Shown here in pieces: positions 52,982 through 62,202 of a stretch of DNA of 64,000 nucleotides. The position numbers and the translations under genes are program-made. The stretch lies in the NCBI RefSeq assembly GCF_023507745.1, contig NZ_JALPZO010000106.1, positions 1-64,000 of the forward strand, given 5' to 3'. This DNA is from Vreelandella olivaria. Its GTDB lineage: Bacteria; Pseudomonadota; Gammaproteobacteria; Pseudomonadales; Halomonadaceae. The notes under the pieces are model-generated. The model was not told the DNA's origin, did not search any database, and saw nothing but the letters and a program-made list of their open reading frames with translations. Position 1 is the first letter of the stretch, and every line of letters begins with the position of its first letter.

Positions 52982-55297
52982 ATGTCTCAGTCTGAACCAA
53001 GGCCAACTGCTGGCAAGCACGACCCCCGGGTCTTTGAATACCACCATCCTGCCGGGGGATGGGGCGCACTTAAAGCGGTTGGCAAGCACTTATTGCACAG
53101 CCGTGCTCCAGCCACCAATGCCCGTTCATTACTTAAGTTGAACCAGCCGGATGGTTTTGACTGCCCAGGATGCGCCTGGGGAGACCCTGAGCATGGCTCA
53201 TCGTTCGAGTTCTGTGAGAATGGTGTCAAGGCGGTCACCTGGGAAGCGACTTCAAAGCGAGTAACGCGGGATTTCTTCGCTCGGCACAGCGTCAGTGAGC
53301 TTAAAGGCTGGGATGATTATCGCCTGGAAGATCAGGGGCGGTTGGTTGAGCCAATGTATTACAACGCAGAGACCGACCACTACGAGCCGATCTCCTGGGA
53401 AGATGCTCTGAACGTGGTGGCCGCTGAGTTAAAGGCGCTGCCTACCCCGCATGACGCCATCTTCTACACCTCTGGTAAGGCAAGTAATGAATCCGCTTAT
53501 GTCTTCCAGTTGATGGCACGTCTGTATGGCACCAATAACCTGCCGGACTGCTCCAATATGTGCCATGAGGCCAGTGGTGTGGCGCTCAATGCCGCGCTGG
53601 GTACCGGCAAAGGCAGTGCACGGCTGGAGGATTTCGAGCAGGCCGAGGCAATTTTCGTGTTCGGCCAGAATCCAGGCACCAACCATCCGCGCATGTTAGG
53701 GGTGTTGCGTGAAGCAGCAGAGCGTGGGGCGACGATAGTGGCGTTTAATCCGCTGCGTGAGCGCGGGCTGGAAAAGTTTGCCGACCCACAAAAAGCCCTG
53801 GAGATGTTGCATAACGGCAGCCACCCCATTAGCAGCTACTATTTCTGCCCTCAACTGGGTGGTGATATGGCGGTGGTGCGTGGCATGGCCAAGACGTTGT
53901 TTGCCCTTGATGCGGCAGGGGAGGCAGTGCTGGACCATGACTTTATGGCTGCGCACACTGTCCATCTTGATGCCTACCGCTCCCTGGTGGAAGAAACGCA
54001 GTGGTCAACTCTGGAAGCCCAGTCTGGCCTGACGCGTGCTGAAATGGAGCAGGCCGCCGCGCTATATGCCCGCTCGAAAGCCACCATCATCTGTTGGGCA
54101 ATGGGTATCACTCAGCATGTGCACTCGGTTGCCACTGTGCGAGAGATCGTCAATCTACTGATGCTGTGCGGTAATCTGGGTAAACCCGGTGCAGGCACAT
54201 CGCCGGTGCGTGGCCACTCCAATGTCCAGGGGGACCGCACCATGGGCATTTTCGAGAAGCCATCAGATGCGCTGCTGGATGCCCTGGAGGCACACTACGG
54301 CAGGCCGATGCCACGGGAGCACGGTGTCGATTCCGTGGCGGCCGTTGAGGCAATGCGAAGCCAGCCGGGCAAGGTGTTTATCGGGCTGGCGGGTAATTTC
54401 ACCCGGGCTATTTCCGATAGTGTCGTGACCGAAGCTGCCATGTCCCAGTGCCGTCTGACCGCCTTTATCAGCACCAAGCTGAATCGTAGCCATCTGATCA
54501 CCGGCCAACGCGCCCTTATTCTGCCCTGCCTTGGGCGCAGCGAGATCGACCGTAATACAGCAGGCAAATCTCAGCTGATGACGGTAGAGGATTCCATGAG
54601 CATGGTGCATGGCTCTGCCGGGATTAACCGCCCGGTGGATAAAACATTGCGCTCAGAAATCGCCATTCTGACCGGTATCGCCGAGCGCCTGTTCGGTAAT
54701 GAGTGTGTCGACTGGTCTGCGATGCGTGAAGATTACGACGTGATTCGTGAACATATTGCCGCAGTGATCCCCGGCTTTACCGACTTCAATGAGCGTGTAC
54801 GGGTGCCGCGGGGGTTCTGGCTGGGTAACCCGGCCTTCGAGAAACGCTTTCCCACCGCCAGCGGCAAGGCGGAATTTTCAACGGACCCGCTGCCAGCCAA
54901 GGTGATGCACCAACAACTTGCTGAGCGCGATGGCTGGTTAACCTTGCAGACCATGCGCTCCCATGATCAGTACAACACCACCGTTTACGGTTACAACGAC
55001 CGTTATCGGGGGATTGAAAATGGTCGTCAGGTCATTTTTATGAATCGCGATGATATCGCCCGGTTAGGGTTTGAGGCGGGGCAGTGGGTCGATTTGATTG
55101 GCGAATCGGATGATGCAGTGGTGCGCCGTGTCGATGGCTTCAAGATCGTAGCCTACGATACCCCTAAGGGCTGTGCGGCTGCCTACTACCCCGAGACCAA
55201 CCCGTTAGTTCCGCTAAATCACAAGGGGGAGTTGAGTCATACCCCCGCCTCCAAGTCGATTGCTATCCGTCTGGAAGCGAGTAAGCGCATTGCCTGA
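52982..55297 (+). CDS. FdhF/YdeP family molybdopterin oxidoreductase
   Basis: A 771-aa enzyme of the FdhF/YdeP branch of formate-dehydrogenase-like molybdopterin proteins. The N-terminal C61, C64 and C78 (DCPGCAW, EFCENG) are the usual Fe-S-type ligands of the family. YTSGKASNESAYVFQLMARL, NMCHEASG, FVFGQNPGTNHPRMLG and NVQGDRTMG bind the molybdopterin guanine dinucleotide. A C-terminal beta-barrel (from about 665) has THDQ-like SHDQYNTTVYGYNDRYRG. The start at 52982 has a caggggat site. Formate made by fmdA could be its substrate, but YdeP-type enzymes have no proven one; this is context only. Confidence 0.88.
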   Translation: MSQSEPRPTAGKHDPRVFEYHHPAGGWGALKAVGKHLLHSRAPATNARSLLKLNQPDGFDCPGCAWGDPEHGSSFEFCENGVKAVTWEATSKRVTRDFFARHSVSELKGWDDYRLEDQGRLVEPMYYNAETDHYEPISWEDALNVVAAELKALPTPHDAIFYTSGKASNESAYVFQLMARLYGTNNLPDCSNMCHEASGVALNAALGTGKGSARLEDFEQAEAIFVFGQNPGTNHPRMLGVLREAAERGATIVAFNPLRERGLEKFADPQKALEMLHNGSHPISSYYFCPQLGGDMAVVRGMAKTLFALDAAGEAVLDHDFMAAHTVHLDAYRSLVEETQWSTLEAQSGLTRAEMEQAAALYARSKATIICWAMGITQHVHSVATVREIVNLLMLCGNLGKPGAGTSPVRGHSNVQGDRTMGIFEKPSDALLDALEAHYGRPMPREHGVDSVAAVEAMRSQPGKVFIGLAGNFTRAISDSVVTEAAMSQCRLTAFISTKLNRSHLITGQRALILPCLGRSEIDRNTAGKSQLMTVEDSMSMVHGSAGINRPVDKTLRSEIAILTGIAERLFGNECVDWSAMREDYDVIREHIAAVIPGFTDFNERVRVPRGFWLGNPAFEKRFPTASGKAEFSTDPLPAKVMHQQLAERDGWLTLQTMRSHDQYNTTVYGYNDRYRGIENGRQVIFMNRDDIARLGFEAGQWVDLIGESDDAVVRRVDGFKIVAYDTPKGCAAAYYPETNPLVPLNHKGELSHTPASKSIAIRLEASKRIA

Positions 55298-55346
55298 ATG
55301 GACGGGGGAGCTGGGCAGTGAGCTACAGCACGGGCTGGAGGCAGTG

Positions 55347-55598
55347 ATGACCGCCCACCCTGAGCTTGATATGCTTACGGCGCTGGTCTTAGTAATGGTA
55401 AGAGAGGCAGAACCCAGCGAGGGAGGCATTAGTACCGCACTGCTGGCGAGGCGGCTGGGCGTTGAGCATGCGCTGGTTCGGCGGGCTGCCGCTGAACTCG
55501 ACACTGGAGGCTGGGTCACCACCATGCCTGTCGATGGTGCCAGCCCAGCGTTACGCCTCTTCGCACGAAAGGATGGGGAGCCATTGCCGCCGCAGTAG
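55347..55598 (+). CDS. Small winged-helix protein downstream of the FdhF/YdeP gene
   Basis: A protein of at least 83 aa with a helix (LDMLTALVLVMVREAE) and a winged-helix-like part (ISTALLARRLGVEHALVRRA, then GGWVTTMPVDGA). It may be a regulator or an adaptor of the adjacent oxidoreductase. The frame is open to 55260 with only TTG starts (55260, 55290), and upstream codons from 55290 (LPEWTGELGSEL) also look protein-like. A GGAGG with five-base spacing favours the ATG at 55347. If a TTG is used, the gene overlaps the fdh-like stop codon and is coupled to it. Confidence 0.6.
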   Translation: MTAHPELDMLTALVLVMVREAEPSEGGISTALLARRLGVEHALVRRAAAELDTGGWVTTMPVDGASPALRLFARKDGEPLPPQ

Positions 55599-55611
55599 CC
55601 TTGGCGTCTGG

Positions 55612-56376
55612 TTACGACTGCCCCCGGGCCTTACGAATCCGCTCATAGGCATTGCCGATCTCACTGGTACGCGCCTGAGCAACGTCACGCATGCTGTCAG
55701 GTAAGCCTTTTCCGGCCAGCTTGTCTGGATGGTTTTGGCTCATCAGGCGGCGATAGGCCCTTTTGATCTCGGCATCGCTGGCATCTTCCGCTACCCCCAG
55801 TACCCGGTAGGCATCTTTCAGTGCCTCTTCGCTGGCGCCCTGGGAGTTGGCGGCGGCCCCATGCAGCATGGCTTCGATTTGCTGCACTTCGGCTTCGCTA
55901 CAGCCAACACCCCGTGCCACGCGCAGAATCATCTCATGCTCGGCAGGGTGTAATACCCCGTCGGCAGAGATAGCAGTGAGCTGAACCTGTAAAAACACCT
56001 GACGTAGAATGGGCTGACGCTGAGTCAGTCGGTTAACCTTGGCAAGCTCGGCATCCAGGTCAAAGTCGCTGGCGCGGCCCCGTTCAAAGGCGGCACGTGC
56101 CTTGGCGCGTTGCTCGCCTTGTAGATGCATCTGGTCAAACAGCTTTTCAGCAACACTCAGTTCGCCCTCGGTCACTTTGCCATCGGCCTGGCACAGGCAG
56201 CCCATCACCGAAAAGATCGATTCCAGAAAACCCTCTTGAATCTGCAGACGGGCGGCGCTCAGGCGACGACTAATCCGCCGCCCCAGCCACCAGCCCATCC
56301 CACCGCCCACCAGCAGGCCCACGGGGCCACCAACCGCTAGGCCAATCAGGGCGAACAAAATAATCAAAAAAAGCAT
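55612..56376 (-). CDS. djlA: DjlA-like co-chaperone (TerB and J domains)
   Basis: A 254-aa membrane-anchored DnaJ-type protein. An N-terminal helix (LFLIILFALIGLAVGGPVGL) is followed by a glycine-rich GGGMGWWLGRR segment, a TerB-like domain at about 45-170 and a C-terminal J domain at about 188-254 with the catalytic HPD (QNHPDKLAGKG). DjlA stimulates DnaK ATPase and influences capsule signalling in enterics. It is convergent with the preceding small gene and lies 29 bases before dxs in minus-strand order. Confidence 0.9.
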   Translation of the reverse strand: MLFLIILFALIGLAVGGPVGLLVGGGMGWWLGRRISRRLSAARLQIQEGFLESIFSVMGCLCQADGKVTEGELSVAEKLFDQMHLQGEQRAKARAAFERGRASDFDLDAELAKVNRLTQRQPILRQVFLQVQLTAISADGVLHPAEHEMILRVARGVGCSEAEVQQIEAMLHGAAANSQGASEEALKDAYRVLGVAEDASDAEIKRAYRRLMSQNHPDKLAGKGLPDSMRDVAQARTSEIGNAYERIRKARGQS

Positions 56377-56405
56377 GGCAGTCCCAAGTATTTAAAAGTT
56401 AAAAA

Positions 56406-58346
56406 TTACGGCAGCCGCGCACGAATGGCGCGCTCAATGCCTGCAGCGTCCAGGCCGCAGTCGCGCAGCAGTTCAGCGGGCGTACCGTGTTCTACGAAGG
56501 TGTCGGGTAGCCCTAGGTTGAGAACCTCGACCTGAACACCTTCCGCATGCAGCAACTCATTCACGGCGCTGCCCGCACCCCCTGCAATCACATTCTCTTC
56601 CAGGGTGACCAGCAGTTCATGCTCATCGGCGGCATGCAGGACGGCATCGCGGTCCAGCGGTTTAACAGAACGCATATTGATATGGGTGGCATTAAGCTTT
56701 GCGGCTACCTCGGCGGCGGCGCGGTTCACACTGCCAAAGGCCAATAGTGCAATACGTACCTGATCACTGGTCGTTTCGCGGCGGATTTCCGCCTGACCGA
56801 TGGGCAGTGGCTCCAGGTGTTCGGGAATCGCCACACCGGGGCCGGTGCCCCGTGGATAACGCACGGCTGCCGGGCCGGGGTGGTGGTAAGCAGCACTGAG
56901 CATTGCCCGGCACTCCGCTTCATCGGCAGGGGCTAAAATCACCATGCCGGGGACACAGCGCAGGAATGAGAGATCCATGCTGCCGTGGTGGGTAGGGCCA
57001 TCTTCACCCACCAGACCCGCCCGATCAATGGCAAAGGTGACATCCAGATCCTGCACGGCGACATCATGGATAAGCTGGTCGTAACCGCGTTGCAGGAAGG
57101 TGGAGTAAATGGCCACCACGGGTTTCATGCCTTCGCAGGCCATGCCGGCAGCCAGGGTCACGGCATGCTGTTCGGCGATGGCTACATCGAAATAGCGTTG
57201 CGGGTAGTGCTGCGAAAAGCGAATTAAATCCGAGCCTTCACGCATGGCTGGGGTAATCGCCATCAAGCGCGCGTCCTCAGCCGCCATGTCGCATAGCCAG
57301 TCGCCAAAGATATTGCAGTACTTTTTCTTGGGCACGGATGGCGTTGCGATGGGCGTTTTTACCATTGAGGCACTGGCTGCCACGCTGGCTTTTTCCAGCT
57401 TGGTGATGGCGTGGTAACCAATCTGGTCCGCTTCTGCGGGTAAAAAGCCTTTGCCCTTGACGGTTTTGATGTGTAGGAACTGGGGGCCATCCTGCTCGCG
57501 CAGATTGCGCAGGGTTTCGGTAAGCGCTTCCAGGTTGTGCCCATCAATAGGGCCAACGTAGTTAAACCCCATCTCTTCAAACAGCGTGGCGGGGCTCACC
57601 ATACCTTTCATGTGCTCTTCGGTACGTCGGGCAAGCTCAAGGGCGCCGGGCAGATGGGAGAGCACCTTTTTGCTCTCTTGACGCATTTTCAGGTAAGGCT
57701 TGCTGGAAAGTACACGTGCCAGATAGGTGGCAATGCCGCCGACGTTTTCGGATATCGACATCTCGTTATCGTTCAGCACCACCAGCATATTGGCATTCAC
57801 ATGGCCGGCATGGGCCAGCGCTTCAAAAGCCATCCCAGCCGTCAGCGCCCCATCGCCAATGATGGCGCACACACGGCGTGGGTCCTGTTGTGCCTGGGCG
57901 GCGAGGGCCATGCCCAGCGCTGCTGAAATGGAAGTACTGGAGTGGCCAACGCCAAAGGTGTCGTACTCCGACTCAGTGCGGCGGGGGAAGGCTGCCAGAC
58001 CACCGTGCTGGCGAATACTCAGCATGGCCTCTCGGCGGCCGGTAAGAATCTTGTGCGGGTAGGCCTGATGGCCCACATCCCACACCAGGCGATCTTTTGG
58101 CGTGTGGAAGGCGTGATGTAGAGCCACGCTTAGTTCTACTACACCCAGCCCTGCGCCAAAGTGGCCGCCGGAGACGCCAACGCTGTACAGCAGGTAGGCG
58201 CGCAACTCGTCTGCCAATTGGGCGAGTTGATGGGTGGTCATGGCGCGCAGGGCCGCGGGATGGTCAAAAGAGTCGAGCAGCGGCGTCGCCGGACGCTCGC
58301 GGGGAATCTCGTCGAACAGCTTCATGGGCCATGTTTTCACAGACAT
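56406..58346 (-). CDS. dxs: 1-deoxy-D-xylulose-5-phosphate synthase
   Basis: A 646-aa thiamine-diphosphate enzyme that condenses pyruvate and glyceraldehyde 3-phosphate, the first step of the MEP isoprenoid pathway. The ThDP-binding [20 protein letters not shown] and [13 protein letters not shown], the [15 protein letters not shown] motif and [20 protein letters not shown] of the pyrimidine domain are all present. The transketolase C-terminal domain is intact ([18 protein letters not shown]). The start at 58346 lies four bases after ispA and has only a weak ribosome-binding site; M8 at 58325 is a possible alternative. Confidence 0.96.
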   Translation of the reverse strand: MSVKTWPMKLFDEIPRERPATPLLDSFDHPAALRAMTTHQLAQLADELRAYLLYSVGVSGGHFGAGLGVVELSVALHHAFHTPKDRLVWDVGHQAYPHKILTGRREAMLSIRQHGGLAAFPRRTESEYDTFGVGHSSTSISAALGMALAAQAQQDPRRVCAIIGDGALTAGMAFEALAHAGHVNANMLVVLNDNEMSISENVGGIATYLARVLSSKPYLKMRQESKKVLSHLPGALELARRTEEHMKGMVSPATLFEEMGFNYVGPIDGHNLEALTETLRNLREQDGPQFLHIKTVKGKGFLPAEADQIGYHAITKLEKASVAASASMVKTPIATPSVPKKKYCNIFGDWLCDMAAEDARLMAITPAMREGSDLIRFSQHYPQRYFDVAIAEQHAVTLAAGMACEGMKPVVAIYSTFLQRGYDQLIHDVAVQDLDVTFAIDRAGLVGEDGPTHHGSMDLSFLRCVPGMVILAPADEAECRAMLSAAYHHPGPAAVRYPRGTGPGVAIPEHLEPLPIGQAEIRRETTSDQVRIALLAFGSVNRAAAEVAAKLNATHINMRSVKPLDRDAVLHAADEHELLVTLEENVIAGGAGSAVNELLHAEGVQVEVLNLGLPDTFVEHGTPAELLRDCGLDAAGIERAIRARLP

Positions 58347-58349
58347 TGT

Positions 58350-59243
58350 TTAGTGGTCGCGCTCGATCATATAGTGGGCCAGGTCGGCCAGCGGCATCGC
58401 TTGCTCACCAAGTGGAGCAAGCGCGGCAATGGCCTCGTCAATAAGGGTGTTCGCCTTGCGCTGTGCACCATCCAGACCCAGCAGGCTGGGGTAGGTGGGT
58501 TTGGCACGTGCGGCATCAGCACCCGATATTTTGCCCAGCGTGGCGGTATCTCCGGTCACGTCGAGCACATCATCATGAATCTGGAAGGCTAGACCAATGG
58601 CGCGGGCGTAGCGAATTAGCGCGTTCAATCGCGGGTCATCTTCATCAACGGCAGCCAACCCGCCCAGGCGAACAGCAGCAACAATCAGTGCGCCGGTTTT
58701 GTGGGCATGCATATGAGCCAGGGCGTCTACATCTGGGTGGCCGCCCACCGCGGCAAGGTCCAGCGCCTGACCGGCGACCATGCCGTCCCGTCCCGATGCC
58801 ACCGCCAGTGTGGTTACCATACTGCCCAGCCTGGGGTGGGGGCGACGGGCAAGCACTTCAAAGGCCAGTGCCTGCAGGGCATCACCTGCCAGGATGGCGG
58901 TGGCTTCATCGAAGGCTTTATGTACGGTAGGCTGGCCGCGGCGCAGGTCATCGTCGTCCATGGCGGGCAGGTCATCGTGGATCAACGAATAAGCATGAAT
59001 CAGCTCAATGGCTGCTGCCGGGGCATCCAGGACGTCATCGTCCGCGCCCAGCGCTTGTCCAGCAAGGTACACCAGTAGTGGTCGCAGGCGTTTTCCACCC
59101 ACCAGCAGGCCGTGGTGCATCGCCGCCTCAAGCCGTGGCGCCACTCCAGGGCGGGTGTCGAATAGGGCGCTTAAGGTGGCATCAACACGGGCATTACTGG
59201 TTTGGCGCAAGGCAACAAGCCGAGAGGTATGAGTCGTTACCAT
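58350..59243 (-). CDS. ispA: Farnesyl diphosphate synthase (geranyltranstransferase)
   Basis: A 297-aa prenyltransferase that builds farnesyl diphosphate from IPP and DMAPP for quinones and undecaprenyl phosphate. The first Asp-rich motif [14 protein letters not shown] and the second [10 protein letters not shown] are present, as is the [12 protein letters not shown] motif. A GAGGAG site precedes the ATG at 59243. It overlaps xseB by seven bases and precedes dxs by three; xseB-ispA-dxs is the usual gammaproteobacterial operon. Confidence 0.95.
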   Translation of the reverse strand: MVTTHTSRLVALRQTSNARVDATLSALFDTRPGVAPRLEAAMHHGLLVGGKRLRPLLVYLAGQALGADDDVLDAPAAAIELIHAYSLIHDDLPAMDDDDLRRGQPTVHKAFDEATAILAGDALQALAFEVLARRPHPRLGSMVTTLAVASGRDGMVAGQALDLAAVGGHPDVDALAHMHAHKTGALIVAAVRLGGLAAVDEDDPRLNALIRYARAIGLAFQIHDDVLDVTGDTATLGKISGADAARAKPTYPSLLGLDGAQRKANTLIDEAIAALAPLGEQAMPLADLAHYMIERDH

Positions 59244-59527
59244 GGTGGCGTCTCCTCGCTGTTGTCCCCCTCGCCTTGCGCTTCGCGTGGGGCAGTGGCA
59301 AAGGGGGCAACCTCTAACCGGCCATCCCTGTCTTCGCTTAACGCGCGTACTTTGAGCTCAGCGGTATCCAGACGCTGCTGGGCATCCCGGGTAAGCCGTA
59401 CGCCCTGCTCAAAAGCCGTCAGCGCATCTTCCAGTGAGAGTTCGCCGGACTCAAGGCGTTCCACAATGGTCTCTAGCTGCGAGACAGTGGCGGCGAAATC
59501 CTGCGCTGGGGGAGTGTTGTCGCTCAT
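59237..59527 (-). CDS. xseB: Exodeoxyribonuclease VII small subunit
   Basis: A 96-aa small subunit that binds XseA; the holoenzyme degrades single-stranded DNA from both ends. The motif [39 protein letters not shown] and LDTAELKV is diagnostic. The frame is open 38 codons further upstream but [11 protein letters not shown] gives the family start. The C-terminal 25 residues are a variable tail that overlaps the ispA start. Confidence 0.93.
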   Translation of the reverse strand: MSDNTPPAQDFAATVSQLETIVERLESGELSLEDALTAFEQGVRLTRDAQQRLDTAELKVRALSEDRDGRLEVAPFATAPREAQGEGDNSEETPPW

Positions 59528-59802
59528 TGGGCAATGCCTACTGTTTTCCTGGCGCCCTGGCAGTCGTGAAGGGCGGCGAGTGTGGCTGTTACTAAAAACA
59601 AGCGCATAGTATACACCGAGGCATGGGGGTGGCGTCTGCACTCACTGCCTGCTTCATCCTTCGACTTGTGTCGTGTTCATCTTGAAAGCGCACACTTTTC
59701 ATCATCTGAAGGCGCCGGGAATGGCGGCGGCTGTGCTACCATACGGGGCTTCCGTGAACCGATACACGGCGCATGCCGCCGACCATAGAGGTTGATTCAG
59801 CC

Positions 59803-61047
59803 ATGGCCAAAACGTCCCTGGACAAGAGCAAGATCAAGATCCTGCTACTCGAGGGCGTCCACCAAAGCGCGGTGGACAATTTTCACAACGCAGGTTACGA
59901 GAATATCGAACATCTGCCCACATCGCTGGATGAAGAAGCGCTGATCGAGAAGATCCGCGATGTTCACTTCATCGGCATTCGTTCCCGCACGCAACTCACT
60001 GAGCGTGTGTTCGAAGCGGCAGAAAAGCTGGTGAGCGTTGGCTGTTTCTGTATCGGTACGAATCAAGTGGATCTGGAAGCGGCGCTGAAACGCGGTATCG
60101 TCGTGTTCAACGCACCATACTCCAATACCCGCTCAGTGGCGGAACTGGTACTGGCAGAAGCCATTATGCTGCTGCGTGGGATACCAGAGAAGAATGCTCG
60201 CGCCCACCAGGGTGGCTGGCTGAAGTCGGCAAAAAATTCCCACGAAGCGCGTGGCAAAACCCTGGGTATTGTCGGTTACGGCAGTATTGGTGCGCAGCTT
60301 TCAGTGCTGGCCGAGTCGCTGGGTTTCAACGTCATCTATTACGATGTTATCACCAAACTAGGCATGGGTAATGCCAGTCAGGTGGCCAGTCTGGACGAGC
60401 TGTTGGGCCGTTCTGATGTGGTGAGCCTGCATGTGCCGGACCTACCCTCCACCCGCTGGATGATCGGCGAGAAAGAAATTGCTGCCATGAAAGATGGCGC
60501 TATCCTGATCAACGCAGCGCGTGGCAGTGTAGTGGTCATTGAGGCGCTGGCTGATGCCATCAAGGCTGGCAAGCTTAATGGTGCCGCCATTGATGTCTTT
60601 CCGGTGGAACCGAAAGGCAACGATGAGGAGTTCCAAAGCCCGTTACGCGGCCTGGAGAACGTGATTCTGACACCGCATATCGGTGGTTCCACGCTGGAAG
60701 CCCAGGAGAACATCGGTATTGAAGTGGCAGAAAAACTGATCACCTACTCCGATAACGGTACCACGGTCACTTCGGTCAACTTCCCCGAAGTGGCATTGCC
60801 TGCACATCCAGACAAACACCGCCTGCTGCATATCCATGACAACGTGCCCGGCGTACTGTCGCAAATCAACCACGTGTTGTCTGAAAATGGCATCAATATT
60901 TCGGGCCAGTACCTGCAAACCAACGATAAAGTGGGGTATGTGGTGATTGACGTGGACAAGGCCTATGGCCCTCAGGCACTGGGAGCGTTAAAGCAGGTTG
61001 AGCACACGCTGAAAATCCGCGTACTGTACTCTGCGCATAATAGCTAA
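59803..61047 (+). CDS. serA: D-3-phosphoglycerate dehydrogenase
   Basis: A 414-aa enzyme that oxidises 3-phosphoglycerate with NAD as the first step of serine synthesis. The NAD motif GIVGYGSIGAQL lies at 155-166, the catalytic NAARGSVV (arginine), EVAEK region glutamate and TPHIGGST (histidine) follow, and a C-terminal ACT domain at about 340-414 (HIHDNVPGVLSQINHVLSEN) should bind serine for feedback inhibition. This is the shorter, E. coli-like SerA form without the ASB domain. The start at 59803 has an agagg site; it is divergent from xseB. A terminator follows. Confidence 0.96.
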   Translation: MAKTSLDKSKIKILLLEGVHQSAVDNFHNAGYENIEHLPTSLDEEALIEKIRDVHFIGIRSRTQLTERVFEAAEKLVSVGCFCIGTNQVDLEAALKRGIVVFNAPYSNTRSVAELVLAEAIMLLRGIPEKNARAHQGGWLKSAKNSHEARGKTLGIVGYGSIGAQLSVLAESLGFNVIYYDVITKLGMGNASQVASLDELLGRSDVVSLHVPDLPSTRWMIGEKEIAAMKDGAILINAARGSVVVIEALADAIKAGKLNGAAIDVFPVEPKGNDEEFQSPLRGLENVILTPHIGGSTLEAQENIGIEVAEKLITYSDNGTTVTSVNFPEVALPAHPDKHRLLHIHDNVPGVLSQINHVLSENGINISGQYLQTNDKVGYVVIDVDKAYGPQALGALKQVEHTLKIRVLYSAHNS

Positions 61048-61076
61048 AGCGCAGAGCAGAACAGTTGTTGCTGGAC

Positions 61077-61105
61077 AAAACGGCCCCTTAACGGGGTCGT
61101 TTTGC
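61077..61105 (+). terminator. Terminator after serA
   Basis: The arms acggcccc and ggggtcgt form an eight-base stem with a T-run (gttttgc) on its 3' side and an A-run on its 5' side. It lies about 30 bases beyond the serA stop codon. Confidence 0.8.
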
Positions 61106-61287
61106 TATACAGCTTGTAAGTTATTGCTTACAGCGTGTAAGAAATAACGGTTACTTTGCCTTAGGGGCTTGCCTCTACTGGTTGGCGGGGTATTCTACAT
61201 CTTTAACATTTGAGAATACTTACTGAAACGGCACTTTGTCTCTTGCCTTAGTGTTTCAGGGAAAGGACTTACAGCCAACAGGGATGA

Positions 61288-62202
61288 ATGATGGATGGAT
61301 CACTACGCTTCCCACCCCCGCTTTCAGATGCACAAGGGCAGAATCACTACCTCCTACTGGATGGTGTGGTGCTACAACCCTTGGAGCGATGGCTCTATGA
61401 ACAAATAGATGCGCCCATATACGAACCACTTTACCTGGGAACACCGTTACAGGAGTGTCGTAGTGTTTCACCATGCCTGGTTAAACTAGCGCGCAACGAT
61501 CCTTTATGGGAAAGGTTTATAACGCATGGTGCCCAGCAGGGCTGGGGGTGGGCTTTGTCAAGTCCGGCTTCTTTCGATGACCTCTTGCAACATCTGCGCT
61601 GGCTGTTATTTGTTGAGCATCCACATGAAGGCACCCAAATACTCTGCTTCTCTCAACCCGCCGTCATGCAAGGCCTGTTGGAAGCCGAGCTCCACCCTGG
61701 GCGTAGTTCACTCATGGGCGCGATGGAGCAAGTATGGATACCCGTTAACGCACATGGAAATGTGACGTGGTATTCCATCACCAATGAGCGTGCTGATCAT
61801 GCTCAACGACACGAGCGATTCCGCTTACAGCAAGCTCACCTGGAGGCGTTCAGCAGCCTCTCCTGGCAACGTTTCAGCCGTGAACTGAGTGAGCACCTGG
61901 ATACCTTTTTTAGTGATGGGCTGTTGTTGCGTGAACACAGCACCTCTCTGGCGGCGGCAGATAGTGTCATTCAACTTACCAAATCACTAGGCTTCACAGG
62001 ACGGCGAGCGCACTTCCTCATAGCCAATATTCTTGGTGTGCACGGCAAACGTGCGCTGGATAAGCAGGCCATGCCGGATATCGCAACGCTCCTGACACAG
62101 CCGGATGGCTGTGCCCCCATGGAGCGTTTACTCGCCGCATCGGCCGCCGCAGAAAAAGCCACGTGGAATAGAGCTTTCCCGTCGTCAGAGGCTGATTTAT
62201 GA
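61288..62202 (+). CDS. DUF4123 domain protein (type VI secretion adaptor)
   Basis: A 304-aa protein of the DUF4123 (Tap/TEC) family, chaperone-adaptors that load a specific effector onto VgrG of the type VI secretion system. Residues 18-140 show the family pattern (NHYLLLDGVVLQPLERWLYE, EPLYLGTPLQECRSVSPCLV, WGWALSSPASFDDLLQHLRW, LLFVEHPHEGTQILCFSQPA). Its stop overlaps the next gene's start in ATGA form, the usual layout of adaptor and effector. A gggatga precedes the start, with no strong ribosome-binding site. No vgrG is seen upstream in the window. Confidence 0.88.
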   Translation: MMDGSLRFPPPLSDAQGQNHYLLLDGVVLQPLERWLYEQIDAPIYEPLYLGTPLQECRSVSPCLVKLARNDPLWERFITHGAQQGWGWALSSPASFDDLLQHLRWLLFVEHPHEGTQILCFSQPAVMQGLLEAELHPGRSSLMGAMEQVWIPVNAHGNVTWYSITNERADHAQRHERFRLQQAHLEAFSSLSWQRFSRELSEHLDTFFSDGLLLREHSTSLAAADSVIQLTKSLGFTGRRAHFLIANILGVHGKRALDKQAMPDIATLLTQPDGCAPMERLLAASAAAEKATWNRAFPSSEADL

